A stretch of DNA of 64,000 nt from Janthinobacterium sp. TB1-E2 (lineage in GTDB: Bacteria; Pseudomonadota; Gammaproteobacteria; Burkholderiales; Burkholderiaceae_D), in contig NZ_CP142523.1 in the NCBI RefSeq assembly GCF_036885605.1, forward strand, positions 2,046,001 to 2,110,000, written 5' to 3'. The position numbers and the translations under genes are program-made. Below the pieces are notes generated by a model that was not told where the DNA came from, made no database searches, and saw only the letters and a list, made by a program, of their open reading frames with translations. The stretch's first letter is position 1; each line of letters begins with the position of its first letter. This document shows, in pieces, positions 16,738 to 25,930 of the stretch.

Positions 16738-19700
16738 GGGCTTTGATGTTTGCCTGGCTGCTGTTCGGCTGGATTTTCCTGGCTTGCGGCGCCGCCGTCG
16801 CGGGCGCTCCTCCCGTGGTGCTGGCGCGGGCCGACACGGGTTTGTACGGCGCCAGGGTGCTGCCGAATCTCCTGCTCAACCTGTCCCTCACGCACGCTGC
16901 CGCCGCTGCCGCGCATGGGGGCGACTATGCGCCGCAGCGCGAGTATGCAGGCTACTTCCATGCGCGCATGTGCTACAGCTATCCTTACCGCAGCAAGGAT
17001 GGCGTCATGCTGCCGGACTTGCGCGTAGCGACCGCTTACTTTTCCGTGCTGAAACCGGCCGATGCCTTGCACGGCTGCGGCGGTGACAGTTTCAGCGGCA
17101 ATTTTCTCAACTGGGCCAGTGCCAGCATGCTCGACATCGTCCGCTATGCGCTGACGGGCGGCGACCGCGTCATCGACGAAGTGCGCAAGACGGTGCTGCA
17201 GCGCGCCTACCTGCCCGACGCGGACAGCCCCATCGACTTCTTTGCCCACCCCGTCTTTTTCCCGCGCAAGCTCCTGCAGACCGGCGTGGCGGCCGCGACG
17301 CCGTTTGCGCTGGCGCAACTGGCCATCGTTTCTTGCCGCAACCGCTTGCTGTTCGGCGACGCCAGCTTGCCCCCGGGCGGCAGTTGCGACGCGCCCGGCG
17401 CTGCGGCCTCGCACGGCGTGTTCCTCGCGCGCGTGCGCGTTTGCGACACGGAAGAGGGGCCGTTGCGCGACGACTTGTGCCTCGCATATGGCAAGAACTA
17501 CAAGCCGGTGGGCGCCGTGCAGCGCCATGGCGGCAGGGTGCGCGTGGGCGTGTTCGGCCACTTGAACGGCCAGCCCGCCAGCGCCGGCCCCGTGTATGGC
17601 GGCGTGCTGCGCGCGCCGCTGGCCCACGTGGGCAGGCAGCGCTGGGCGGCGCCCGATTTTATGCCGCAAGACAATGCCGACGCCGAGTGGAATCCCGCCA
17701 ACGGCGTGTATGCGGCTCAATCTACGTCTCAGGCTGCGGGCTTTGGCGGCGGGGTGACCGCTTACATCAATGGCTTGGGCCGCGGCAATGCCGGGCATCC
17801 CGGTGCGTACGCGAAGGCGGCGCCGCTGGCTGAATTGCTGTACGAATCGCTGCGCTACCTGCAGGGACGGCAGGCAAGCCCTGTCGTGCCGCCAGCCACG
17901 GCCCCGCCTGCCATCGACGATGGCTTGCCGGTCGTGACGCCATGGAGCGACCCGCAAACAGCCAGTTGCCAGCGCCACATCGTCGTCAGCCTCGGCGATG
18001 CTGGCATGGCGGGCGACCGTTACGTGCCCGGCAATGCTCCTGTGATTCCCGCATCCAACGGCGACCGCGCACGCGCTGCCGATGGATTCGCGCCGCCGGC
18101 GTTCGACGCGATGGCCTGGACGCATGCGGTGGGCAGCCTGGAAAGCGGCGGCGCGCAGGGCAATCCCGCGCCGCGGCCCGACCTGGCGGCACTGGAATTG
18201 CTGGCCGACGGGGCTGGCGGCGCCAGCTACCATGCGGCTGGCTTGGCTTACTGGTCGCATGTGCAGGCTTTGCGTCCTGGCGGCAAGAACGACGGCGTTG
18301 CCAAGGTCGAGCACTACGCGGGCGACTTGCGCCAGGGCGACCCGGCCGCCATGCCCCTTTCTACGCCCTTGCTGTTGGCAGCCAAATATGGCGGCTTTCT
18401 CGATGCGAACGGTGACGCCAACCCGTTCACGAGCGCAACGGGCAGCGCGCTGGACGAGTGGAGCCTGGATGGCCGCTGGCCCGCCCATTACTTGCCCGGC
18501 AGCGATCCGGTCGCCCTGATCGCGGGACTGCGCGCAGCCTTTGCGGCCGCCGACAAGGCTACCTTGCCGGCGACGCTCGCCGGGCCGTCCCTGATGGCGC
18601 TGGCCAGCGGTACGGAAGAGGCATACTGGTTCCAGACGCAGCTGCGCCTGGCCGATGGCGGCATGACCGTGTCGCGCACCGCGTTTGCCGTGGGCGCCGA
18701 TGGCGCAGTGCTTCCCGGCAAGCCATGGTGGCGCGCCGGCGGCCTGGATAAGCCTGCGCCGGATGGAGCGCCGCCGGCCTTGCGCCCCGTCTACACGCTC
18801 GATGCCAAGGGTGCCCTGATGCCGCTGGCCTGGAAGGGGCTCGATACGGAACAGCGCGGTGCATTCGACGGCGGCGATGGACGGGGAGAAGCGCGCCTGG
18901 CGTATCTGCTGGGCCAGCGCACGCACGAGGTGGGCCAGCCGGGCGGCTTCCTGCGGCGCCGCTCAGGTAGCCTGGGTACCGCGCCGCATGGCAATCTGTT
19001 GTACGTGGGCGCGCCCGGGCTGGGCATGCCGGGCGCCAGCTATGGCGTGCACCGCAAGGCGCTGCTGCAGCGACGCAAAATGCTGTACCTGGGCGCCAAC
19101 GACGGCTTGCTGCATGGCTTCGATGCGCGTACGGGCAGCGAAGTGTTTGCCTATCTGCCGCAAGCGCTGCTGCGCGCTGCGTCAGCCGTTGCGAGCACTC
19201 ACTACAGCCCTGGCCCGCTGCTCGACGGTGCGGCGGCCACGGCGGAAGTAATGGCGCTCGGACATTGGAAGACGGTGCTGGTGTCGGGTATGGGCGGCGG
19301 GGCGCAAGGCGTGTTTGCACTCGACATTACCGACCCGGCCCGCTTCGCGCACGACGGGGCGCTGTGGGAATTCACGGACCGCGACGACAGGCTGATGGGC
19401 AACGTGCGTGCGCCGCCCGCCTTCGCCCGCATCAACATGGGCGGCAAGGAGGGCGCGCCTGCCTACCGCGATTTTGCTGTCGTCGCCAGCGGCTATAACA
19501 ACCATGTCAATGACGGCAAGGACACGACGGCGCCCGCATCGGCCGCCGCCATCTTCCTGCTGGCGCTGGACAAGGCGCCCGGCACGCCATGGACGTTGGG
19601 AAGTAATTACTTCCGGCTCAAGGTGCCTGTGGCCAGCGGTGGCGGTGATGGTGGCCATGACAGCGAGGCGGATACGGGCGCCAATGCCGCCCCCCACGCG

Positions 19701-20591
19701 CTGGGCCCGCCCGCCGTGGTGCCGGGTGGCGACGGCGCGCTGGCTTTCCTGTATGCGGGCGATTTGCAGGGCAATATCTGGCGTTTCGACTTGACTGGCG
19801 GGCCGCCGTGGAAGGATGGGCAGGGGCGCAAGCTCGTCTTTGTCGCGCGCGATGCGCTGGGCCGGCGCCAGCCCGTGACGCAGCAGCTGAACGTGGCCTA
19901 CGCGCCCGGTGGCGGCTATCTGCTGCTGTTCGGCACGGGCAAGCTGGTAGAAGCGGCCGATACCTGGCCCGCCGCCTTTCTGTCGCAGTCGTTTTACGCC
20001 GTGCACGACGATGTGCGCGAGTCGTCCCCAACGCGCAGCCGGTCCGACCTGGAACAGCGCAGCCTGGGCGAGACGGCGGGCGGCGTGCGCGTGGACGGCG
20101 CCGAACTGCGCTACACAGGCAGCGACGCGATGCGCGGCTGGTACCTCGATTTTCTCGATACCGCGCAAACGGGCGAACGCAGCATCAACAGTGCCGTGCT
20201 GACCGCTGGCAAGGTGCTGTTCAATACCGTCCTCCCCGGGCGCGATCCTTGCGCCACGCCAGTCACCCGCCTGTACGTGCTCGACGTGCTGAGCGGTTTT
20301 GCCGCCGATGGCGCCGGGGTCGTGCAGGCGGGCGCGCAGACGGGACGCTTGTACGATGGCCTGGCGCGTGCGCCGCCGCTGGCGCTGGAACTGAACAGCA
20401 CGGTGGGTGCCGCGACGGCGGCAGGGCGGGCCGAGGGGCGCAAGGAACTGGCCGTGCTGCAACCGGGCTTGCCCGGCGCTGCCAGCGGGGCGGTGCTCAA
20501 GGTTGTCAGCGCGCCGCTGCCGGCCCGGCGCCTGAGCTGGCGCGAAGTGGCGAACTGGCGCGAATTGCACGAGGCGGCCAAGAAAAAATAG
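16734..20591 (+). CDS. pilY1: type IV pilus tip-associated protein PilY1
   Basis: Large exported protein (1285 residues from the ATG at 16734) at the pilus tip, involved in pilus extension, adhesion and surface sensing. Seen: a signal peptide of about 25 residues, an N-terminal part with GNFLNWASASMLDIVRYALTGGDRVIDEVRKTVLQRAYLP, which is typical of the family, and a C-terminal PilY1 beta-propeller with LYLGANDGLLHGFDARTGSEVFAYLPQ near residue 790 and YAGDLQGNIWRFDLTG near 1010. The N-terminal DxSxS metal site of von Willebrand A-type PilY1 proteins is not visible. An Asp/Gly-rich loop near 965-985 may bind calcium. The gene overlaps pilX by ATGA; the open frame upstream of 16734 is not real. 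Confidence 0.92.
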   Translation: MRALMFAWLLFGWIFLACGAAVAGAPPVVLARADTGLYGARVLPNLLLNLSLTHAAAAAAHGGDYAPQREYAGYFHARMCYSYPYRSKDGVMLPDLRVATAYFSVLKPADALHGCGGDSFSGNFLNWASASMLDIVRYALTGGDRVIDEVRKTVLQRAYLPDADSPIDFFAHPVFFPRKLLQTGVAAATPFALAQLAIVSCRNRLLFGDASLPPGGSCDAPGAAASHGVFLARVRVCDTEEGPLRDDLCLAYGKNYKPVGAVQRHGGRVRVGVFGHLNGQPASAGPVYGGVLRAPLAHVGRQRWAAPDFMPQDNADAEWNPANGVYAAQSTSQAAGFGGGVTAYINGLGRGNAGHPGAYAKAAPLAELLYESLRYLQGRQASPVVPPATAPPAIDDGLPVVTPWSDPQTASCQRHIVVSLGDAGMAGDRYVPGNAPVIPASNGDRARAADGFAPPAFDAMAWTHAVGSLESGGAQGNPAPRPDLAALELLADGAGGASYHAAGLAYWSHVQALRPGGKNDGVAKVEHYAGDLRQGDPAAMPLSTPLLLAAKYGGFLDANGDANPFTSATGSALDEWSLDGRWPAHYLPGSDPVALIAGLRAAFAAADKATLPATLAGPSLMALASGTEEAYWFQTQLRLADGGMTVSRTAFAVGADGAVLPGKPWWRAGGLDKPAPDGAPPALRPVYTLDAKGALMPLAWKGLDTEQRGAFDGGDGRGEARLAYLLGQRTHEVGQPGGFLRRRSGSLGTAPHGNLLYVGAPGLGMPGASYGVHRKALLQRRKMLYLGANDGLLHGFDARTGSEVFAYLPQALLRAASAVASTHYSPGPLLDGAAATAEVMALGHWKTVLVSGMGGGAQGVFALDITDPARFAHDGALWEFTDRDDRLMGNVRAPPAFARINMGGKEGAPAYRDFAVVASGYNNHVNDGKDTTAPASAAAIFLLALDKAPGTPWTLGSNYFRLKVPVASGGGDGGHDSEADTGANAAPHALGPPAVVPGGDGALAFLYAGDLQGNIWRFDLTGGPPWKDGQGRKLVFVARDALGRRQPVTQQLNVAYAPGGGYLLLFGTGKLVEAADTWPAAFLSQSFYAVHDDVRESSPTRSRSDLEQRSLGETAGGVRVDGAELRYTGSDAMRGWYLDFLDTAQTGERSINSAVLTAGKVLFNTVLPGRDPCATPVTRLYVLDVLSGFAADGAGVVQAGAQTGRLYDGLARAPPLALELNSTVGAATAAGRAEGRKELAVLQPGLPGAASGAVLKVVSAPLPARRLSWREVANWRELHEAAKKK

Positions 20592-20650
20592 GCTCGGCAA
20601 GGCGGGTGCTGCGTATCGGCTGGCGCTTTTTTGGGAAGAAGGGAGGTCGC

Positions 20651-21151
20651 ATGGGAGCGCTGGCAAGCCGGAACCGGGCCGCAGCAAACGGTGGCGCCCC
20701 GTCTGCCGTCTTGGGCTTCAGCCTGATCGAACTGCTGTCCGCGCTGGCGATCATGAGCCTGCTGCTGGCGCTGGCCGTGCCCGCTTATCACGGTCACGTC
20801 GTGCGTGCCAAGCGGGTGCAGGGGCAGGCGGCCCTGCTGCGGCTGATGCAACAGCAGGAGCGCTATTACTCGCAAAACAATCACTATCTCGCGTTTTCCT
20901 CGTCGTCGCCGGCTTCGCAGGCGCAGCAATTCCCGTGGTGGTCGGGCGAAGAAGGTGCGGCCGGCAGCGCATATGAAATCGAGGCGCTGGCCTGTCCCGG
21001 CCTGGCGATCGGGCAATGCGTGCTGTTGCGCGCCCTGCCGGGCACGTCCAAGGTCGATGCGCAGTTCCAGGATGCCGATTGCGGCGTGATGTCCTTGAGC
21101 AGCACGGGCCAGCGCGGCAGCAGCGGCCCGGCCAGCCATTGCTGGCCCTAA
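20651..21151 (+). CDS. pilE: PilE-type type IV pilin
   Basis: 166-residue minor pilin with a 23-residue leader ending in Gly, then FSLIELLSALAIMSLLLALAVPAYHGHV with Glu at +5. It continues as AKRVQGQAALLRLMQQQERYYSQNNHYL, the usual PilE pattern, and ends with paired Cys (ADCGVMSLSSTGQRG...HCWP). A strong GGGAGG lies 4 nt before the ATG at 20651. The start is placed here because the leader and ribosome site fit; a longer frame running back into pilY1 is a shadow. Confidence 0.9.
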   Translation: MGALASRNRAAANGGAPSAVLGFSLIELLSALAIMSLLLALAVPAYHGHVVRAKRVQGQAALLRLMQQQERYYSQNNHYLAFSSSSPASQAQQFPWWSGEEGAAGSAYEIEALACPGLAIGQCVLLRALPGTSKVDAQFQDADCGVMSLSSTGQRGSSGPASHCWP

Positions 21152-21154
21152 GCC

Positions 21155-21748
21155 ATGACCACGCGCAAGCGGCCACCGCGGAGCAGGCACACATTCGGGC
21201 GTACCCTCGGGCACACCATGCTCGAATTGCTGGCCGTGCTGGCGATTGCCGCACTGCTGGCGGCCGCCGCCATGCCCAGCTTGCAGCAGGTGCTGGCGCG
21301 CCAGCAAGTGCGCGCGGCGGCCACGGACTTGTTCTCTGCCATCGAATTGACGCGGGCGCAGGCGATGGCGCGCGGGCAGCGCGTGCTGCTGATGCCGGCC
21401 GGGCCCGGTGGCACGGATTGGCGCACGGGCTGGCTGGTCTTCATCGACCGCAATGCCAGCCTGGCGTTCGATGGCGATGACGAATTGCTGTTCCGCCAGG
21501 GACCGCTGCCGGAGGGCATCACGGCACAGTTCGTGTTCTCGTCGGCCACGGCGCCGTTTTATATCGCCTACAATGGCGCAGGACGCAGTTGCAGCGCGAC
21601 CAATAGTCTGGCGGCGCGCTGGGGTACCTTGTCCCTGGCTTTGGGAAAGCAGGTGCGCCATATTAAAATCAATATGCTGGGCAGGGTGCGCGTGTGCGAC
21701 CCGCAGCAGCAGGCGGCCAATTGCAGCGGCGTGGCCGACAGTTCGTAG
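21155..21748 (+). CDS. fimT: GspH/FimT family pseudopilin
   Basis: 197-residue pseudopilin with a basic leader ending LG, then HTMLELLAVLAIAALLAAAAMPSLQQVLARQQVRAAATDLFSAIELTRAQAMARGQRV, the characteristic FimT/GspH N-terminus, with Glu at +5. The C-terminal domain shows WRTGWLVFIDRN and a Cys pair (GRSCS, NCSG). It follows pilE by 3 bp and closes the pilus operon. It could equally be called fimU; the order with pilE first favours neither. Confidence 0.88.
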   Translation: MTTRKRPPRSRHTFGRTLGHTMLELLAVLAIAALLAAAAMPSLQQVLARQQVRAAATDLFSAIELTRAQAMARGQRVLLMPAGPGGTDWRTGWLVFIDRNASLAFDGDDELLFRQGPLPEGITAQFVFSSATAPFYIAYNGAGRSCSATNSLAARWGTLSLALGKQVRHIKINMLGRVRVCDPQQQAANCSGVADSS

Positions 21749-21787
21749 CAAGACTGACCAATTACTCACCTTCAAGCAAAGTAGCCC

Positions 21788-22888
21788 GTGGAAATACTTA
21801 ACGATATCGATGGCATGCGCCTGGCGCTGGAATGGGCGGCGCGCGGTCTGTACACGACCTCGCCCAATCCCCGCATCGGCTGCGTGATCGTCAGGGATGG
21901 CCAGGTGATCGGCGCCGGCGTGACGCAGGCGGCCGGGCAGGATCATGCCGAGGTGCAAGCGCTGGCCAATGCGGCGGCGCGCGGCAACGATGTGCGCGGC
22001 GCCACCGCCTATGTCACCCTGGAACCGTGCAACCACCACGGCCGCACGCCGCCATGCTCCGATGCACTCGTGCGCGCGGGGCTGGGCCGCGTCGTGGCCG
22101 CCATGACGGACCCGAACCCGCTGGTGGCGGGGCAGGGGCTGGCCAAGCTGCAAGCGGCCGGCATCGCCGTCACCACGGATGTGCTGGCCGACGAGGCCTA
22201 TGAAATGAATATCGGCTTCTTTTCGCGCATGCAGCGCGGCAAGCCGTGGGTGCGCATGAAAACGGCGGCCAGCCTGGACGGCATGACGGCCTTGCACAAT
22301 GGGCAAAGCCAGTGGATCACGGGGCCGCAGGCGCGCGCCGACGGCCACGCGTGGCGCGCGCGCGCCTGCGCCATCCTGACGGGCATCGGCACGGTCAAGG
22401 CGGACGACCCGCAACTGAACGTGCGCGCCGTGGAGACGCCGCGCCAGCCGCGCCGCATCGTCGTCGACAGCCGGCTCGACATCAGCCTCGACGCGCGCAT
22501 CCTGCAAGGTGGCGGCACGTGGATCGTGGCGGCCGTCGCCAACCCGGAAAAGGAAGCGCAGCTGCAGGCGCTCGGTGCGGAAGTCATCGTGCTGCCGAAC
22601 GGGGACGGCAAGGTCGACCTGCCCGCGCTGATGCTGGAACTGGGACGGCGGCAAATCAATGAAGTCCACGTCGAGGCCGGCGCCAAGCTGAATGGTTCGC
22701 TGATACGCGAAGGCTGCGTCGACGAGTTGCTGGTCTACCTGGCGCCCACCTTGCTGGGCGATGCGCAAGGCATGTTTGACTTGCCCGCATTGACGGATAT
22801 CAAGCAACAGCGCACTTTGCAATTTCACCAGGTTCAGCAAGTGGGCGAAGATGTGCGTATCCTTGCAAGATTCGCCCAGCGCAATTAA
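21788..22888 (+). CDS. ribD: bifunctional riboflavin biosynthesis deaminase/reductase RibD
   Basis: Catalyses deamination of the pyrimidine intermediate and then reduction of its ribose side chain, steps 2 and 3 of riboflavin synthesis. Seen in 366 residues: the zinc deaminase domain with His53-Ala-Glu55 and PCNHHGRTPPC (Cys81, Cys90), then from about residue 150 a dihydrofolate-reductase-like domain with MKTAASLDGMTALHNGQSQWITG and EAGAKLNGSLI. The start is a GTG at 21788; the next ATG at 21812 would cut into the first helix. It follows fimT by 39 bp and precedes ribE by 27 bp. Confidence 0.97.
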   Translation: MEILNDIDGMRLALEWAARGLYTTSPNPRIGCVIVRDGQVIGAGVTQAAGQDHAEVQALANAAARGNDVRGATAYVTLEPCNHHGRTPPCSDALVRAGLGRVVAAMTDPNPLVAGQGLAKLQAAGIAVTTDVLADEAYEMNIGFFSRMQRGKPWVRMKTAASLDGMTALHNGQSQWITGPQARADGHAWRARACAILTGIGTVKADDPQLNVRAVETPRQPRRIVVDSRLDISLDARILQGGGTWIVAAVANPEKEAQLQALGAEVIVLPNGDGKVDLPALMLELGRRQINEVHVEAGAKLNGSLIREGCVDELLVYLAPTLLGDAQGMFDLPALTDIKQQRTLQFHQVQQVGEDVRILARFAQRN

Positions 22889-22915
22889 TACTTTTACACT
22901 TTATAGGGTTAGTTC

Positions 22916-23551
22916 ATGTTTACAGGAATTGTTGCCGCCATCGGCAAGATTGAAACCGTGCAGCCGCTCGACGGCGGCCTCGATGCAGGCGTGCGCCTGA
23001 ACATCCACGCGGGCGGCTTGCCGCTGGCCGATGTGGCCCTGGGCGATTCGATCGCCATCAATGGCGCCTGCATGACGGTGGTGGAAAAATCGGACACGGG
23101 TTTCGCCGTCGATGTCTCGCGTGAAAGCCTCAATTGCACCGTGGGCCTCGATACCACCACGGAAGTGAACCTGGAAAAAGCCCTGACCCTGGCCGAGCGC
23201 TTGGGGGGGCACCTGGTCTCCGGCCACGTTGACGGCCTGGGCATCGTGCGCAAGTTCGAAGCCGTGGGCGAATCGTGGGAACTGGTGATCGAAGCGCCCC
23301 ATGAGCTGGCGAAATACCTGGCCTTCAAGGGTTCCGTCGTCGTCAATGGCGTGTCCCTGACCGTCAACCGGGTGGAAGACTTGGGCGCGGGCGCCGTCAA
23401 CGGCTGCCGTTTCTCGATCAACCTGATCCCGCACACGATTGCCATGACGACCCTGAAACACTTGACGGTCGATGGCAAGGTCAACCTGGAAATCGACCTG
23501 ATCGCCCGCTATGTCGAGCGCATGTTGTCCTTGGACAAGGCTGCCGCTTAA
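22916..23551 (+). CDS. ribE: riboflavin synthase alpha subunit
   Basis: Dismutates two 6,7-dimethyl-8-ribityllumazine molecules to riboflavin. The 211 residues contain the two tandem lumazine-binding barrels: the first begins MFTGIVAAIGKIETV and the second repeats the pattern near residue 100 (GHVDGLGIVRKFE). The GVSLTVN and GACMTVV strands appear once per barrel, as expected. It lies 27 bp after ribD and 99 bp before an unrelated Gln-rich gene that interrupts the riboflavin block. Confidence 0.97.
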   Translation: MFTGIVAAIGKIETVQPLDGGLDAGVRLNIHAGGLPLADVALGDSIAINGACMTVVEKSDTGFAVDVSRESLNCTVGLDTTTEVNLEKALTLAERLGGHLVSGHVDGLGIVRKFEAVGESWELVIEAPHELAKYLAFKGSVVVNGVSLTVNRVEDLGAGAVNGCRFSINLIPHTIAMTTLKHLTVDGKVNLEIDLIARYVERMLSLDKAAA

Positions 23552-23650
23552 CACCACAGCTTGAAGCAGCACACCAGCGGCCTTGCCAAGCGTGTGTTGC
23601 TTTTCTTTCAGACGCGCATACTATGAAGCTTTCCGCAGTGGAGGCTAGCC

Positions 23651-25063
23651 ATGGACCCGATTTCGCGCGCAACCGTGCCCAACACCATCCCGGCCACGTC
23701 CCGCGTGGGCGAGACGGTACCGCTGGCGCCGCTGGCGCCTGCGCTGCCCGTGCCGCCGTCCAGCGCGGCGGCGGCCCTTGCCATCCAGTCCTCGACCCAG
23801 GTCGACATCTCCCCGCTGGGCCAGTTCCTGTCCGGCGTGGCCTTGTCGCGCCGGCAACTGCTGGCCTTGCAAGGCGCCACGGAAGAGGCCAGGGCGGCAA
23901 ATACTCCCGTGAATGTCAATGACGACTTGCTGGCGCTGGCGCGGCAGTTGACGGAATCGTTCGCCCAGCTGCAAACGAGCGGCATCGACGCCAGCCAGCT
24001 GGCGACGGCCGGCGACACGCCGGGCAGCCTGGCGCAGCGCTATGATTTATTGTCGGGCGACGGCACGACGGATGCGGCCGCCGCGCTGGCGCAGGACGGC
24101 AGCTTGCTCACGCAAGCGCAGCTGGCCCGTATCGGCATCGACTTGCGCAATGAAGATGTCGATGCGCCAACGTTGCAAGCCGCCTATGCGGCGGACAGCA
24201 ATGCCACCCTGGACGCCTTGCAACAGGGAACGGACGTGCTGGCACAGGTGGGCGCCGTGCTGGCCCGGCAGCAGGGCGCGCCGCTGGAGGCCAATGTCGA
24301 AGCGGATTTAACGGGCGAAACATTGCCGTCCGGCGCCGTGCAGGCGTCGCAAGCCACGCAGCCGCAGGCCGTCGACGTGGCGCCGCCGCAAACGGCTGCC
24401 ATCGCACAGCGGCAGCTGGAACTGCAGCAGCAACTGGAAGCGGAAGAGCTGAACCTGGACTTGCAGGAACTGCGGCCGCCACCGGCGACAGCCGGCCAGG
24501 ATCTGCAGCAGGCGCAGAAGGCCGGCCAGCAGCGTTTTGACGCCCAAGATATCGACACGCAGCGCCTGGACGCCGAACGCCAGGCCCCGCGGCAGGAAGA
24601 CGCGCGCCTGGACGCATTGCGCCAGGATCAATTGCAACAGACGCAGCGCGAAGAGCAGGCACAGGCGGCAGCCGATGCGATGGAGCGTGCACGGCTGACC
24701 TCGGCACAGCTGGCCGACAGCGATGCCCAGCTGCGTGCGCAGGCAGAGGCCGCGCGTGCGCAGACCCAGGCGCGCGATACCCAGTTACAGGCGCAAGCAG
24801 GACTGGAGGCGACGGCCCAGGCCCAGCTGGCCCAGCAAAATGCCCAGGCGCAGCAGCAAGCCGCGCAAGCAGCGGGCCAGGCCGTGCCCTTGCCCTCATC
24901 GCAAGACCCATCCGTGGCGGCGGCCATTGCCGCCTATAACCTGAACAATGCAGCCCTGAATCCCGGCCTGATGAACCGGCCAGTGCCGGCCAGCGACTCG
25001 CGCCTGCCGCTGGTGGCGCCCGTCGCTGCCGTGGAACCTGTCAAGCCCGTGCCTAAAATCTAG
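23651..25063 (+). CDS. uncharacterised Ala/Gln-rich protein, 470 aa
   Basis: No family recognised. Seen: a Pro/Ala-rich N-terminus, then TQVDISPLGQFLSGVALSRRQLLALQGA, an organised mid section to about residue 230, and from about 240 to 430 an extremely Gln/Ala/Arg/Glu-rich stretch predicted to be a long coiled coil (repeated LQQQLEAEEL, QDLQQAQK, RAQTQARDTQLQAQ). The C-terminus is Pro/Val-rich. There is no signal peptide or membrane helix. GGAGG precedes the ATG. It lies between ribE and the convergent OsmC gene and overlaps the latter by 4 bp. Coiled-coil scaffold or cell-surface/flagellar accessory roles are possible, but nothing decides. Confidence 0.75.
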   Translation: MDPISRATVPNTIPATSRVGETVPLAPLAPALPVPPSSAAAALAIQSSTQVDISPLGQFLSGVALSRRQLLALQGATEEARAANTPVNVNDDLLALARQLTESFAQLQTSGIDASQLATAGDTPGSLAQRYDLLSGDGTTDAAAALAQDGSLLTQAQLARIGIDLRNEDVDAPTLQAAYAADSNATLDALQQGTDVLAQVGAVLARQQGAPLEANVEADLTGETLPSGAVQASQATQPQAVDVAPPQTAAIAQRQLELQQQLEAEELNLDLQELRPPPATAGQDLQQAQKAGQQRFDAQDIDTQRLDAERQAPRQEDARLDALRQDQLQQTQREEQAQAAADAMERARLTSAQLADSDAQLRAQAEAARAQTQARDTQLQAQAGLEATAQAQLAQQNAQAQQQAAQAAGQAVPLPSSQDPSVAAAIAAYNLNNAALNPGLMNRPVPASDSRLPLVAPVAAVEPVKPVPKI

Positions 25064-25485
25064 GGCAGCAGGGTCGCGTCCAGGGTGATGTTGGCTTTCA
25101 GCAGCTTCGATACGGGGCAGCCAGCCTTGGCCTTGCCCGTCAATTCCTCGAACTTCGCCTGGTCGGCACCCGGGATCTTCGCTTTGAGGATCAGGTGGAC
25201 GGCCGTGATGGCGAAGCCGTCGTCGACCTTGTCGAGAGTCACTTCGGCCGTCGTCTCCATCTTTTCCGCCGTCAGGCCCGCTTCGCCGAGGATCAGCGAC
25301 AGGGCCATGGTGAAACAGCCCGCGTGGGCGGCGCCGATCAATTCCTCGGGATTCGTGCCCGGCTTGCCTTCGAAGCGGCTGGCAAAGCCATAGGGATATT
25401 CCTGCAAGGCGCCGCTGCGCGTGCTGATGGCGCCCTTGCCATCCTTGATGCCGCCTGACCAGATGGCCGATCCGTTGGTTTTCAT
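25060..25485 (-). CDS. OsmC-family peroxiredoxin
   Basis: Thiol peroxidase for organic hydroperoxides. The 141 residues have the OsmC layout: SGALQEYPYGFASRFEGKPGTNPEELIGAAHAGCFTMALS holds the first catalytic Cys near residue 57, and GKAKAGCPVSKLL holds the second Cys near 123. The spacing and the NPEEL/AGCF wording place it with OsmC rather than Ohr. It is convergent with the Gln-rich gene (4-bp overlap) and divergent from ribB across a 445-bp spacer. Confidence 0.93.
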   Translation of the reverse strand: MKTNGSAIWSGGIKDGKGAISTRSGALQEYPYGFASRFEGKPGTNPEELIGAAHAGCFTMALSLILGEAGLTAEKMETTAEVTLDKVDDGFAITAVHLILKAKIPGADQAKFEELTGKAKAGCPVSKLLKANITLDATLLP

Positions 25486-25796
25486 ATTGCCGCTCCTGTG
25501 TGGGGTGTCGCTGCGAGTGGGGTATCAGCGCCGTGGCGGTGACTGGCTGATCTTATGCTCTTTGCAAGGCCGGCGGCGCGCGCTTTGCCGCCGCCGTGTG
25601 CGCCGGATCGGGGAATCGGCGCTTTGTGGGGCAGGCAGGGAGGCGGCCTGCATATTGGTGTTGCTGGACTGTCTTATTTCAGGTCTGCAAGCGCTAAATC
25701 CTTTAAAATAGCAGGTTATAAGAAAATTCCCGGAAATTCGCGGAATATTCTCGCTTGATGTTTCAGGTTTAGGTTCAGTTTTTAGTTACATTAACA
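25486..25796. other. intergenic spacer upstream of ribB with no gene seen
   Basis: No convincing open frame. An FMN riboswitch, common ahead of rib genes, was looked for and its conserved core was not found. A cluster of AATTC/GAAT half-sites lies at 25722-25752. The right end abuts the first 118-bp repeat. Confidence 0.6.
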
Positions 25797-25914
25797 ACGC
25801 CTGGCAAAACCGTCGCGAGCGGAAGGGAGAGGTGGCCGAGAAGCGCAACCGTACGAAGGTACGGTGAGCATCGCAGGCCGCCTATACCGACGCGCAGCAG
25901 GTTTTGGCAGGCGT
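25797..25914 (+). repeat. 118-bp structured repeat, copy A
   Basis: Terminal inverted repeats ACGCCTGGCAAAAC (25797-25810) and GTTTTGGCAGGCGT (25901-25914) match at 13 of 14 positions. Inside, AGGTGGCC pairs with GGCCGCCT, and a hairpin ACCGTAC-GAAG-GTACGGT forms the centre. The same layout and exact length occur at 27041-27158 (inverted) and 42820-42937. It ends 16 bp before the ribB ATG, so it lies in the ribB leader. Confidence 0.9.
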
Positions 25915-25930
25915 CATAAGAGGATGAACA

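Noticed and set aside
16704-18926. 740-aa open frame on the minus strand
   Set aside because: Antisense shadow of pilY1, His/Arg/Gly-rich without any domain.
20111-22840. 909-aa open frame on the minus strand
   Set aside because: It lies antisense to the real pilY1 end, pilE, fimT and ribD genes, has no family motifs and results from high-GC third positions.
25486-25930. possible FMN riboswitch before ribB
   Set aside because: The conserved core (GGCGGGGTGAAATTCCCCACCG-like) is absent; the structured sequence here is the 118-bp repeat.
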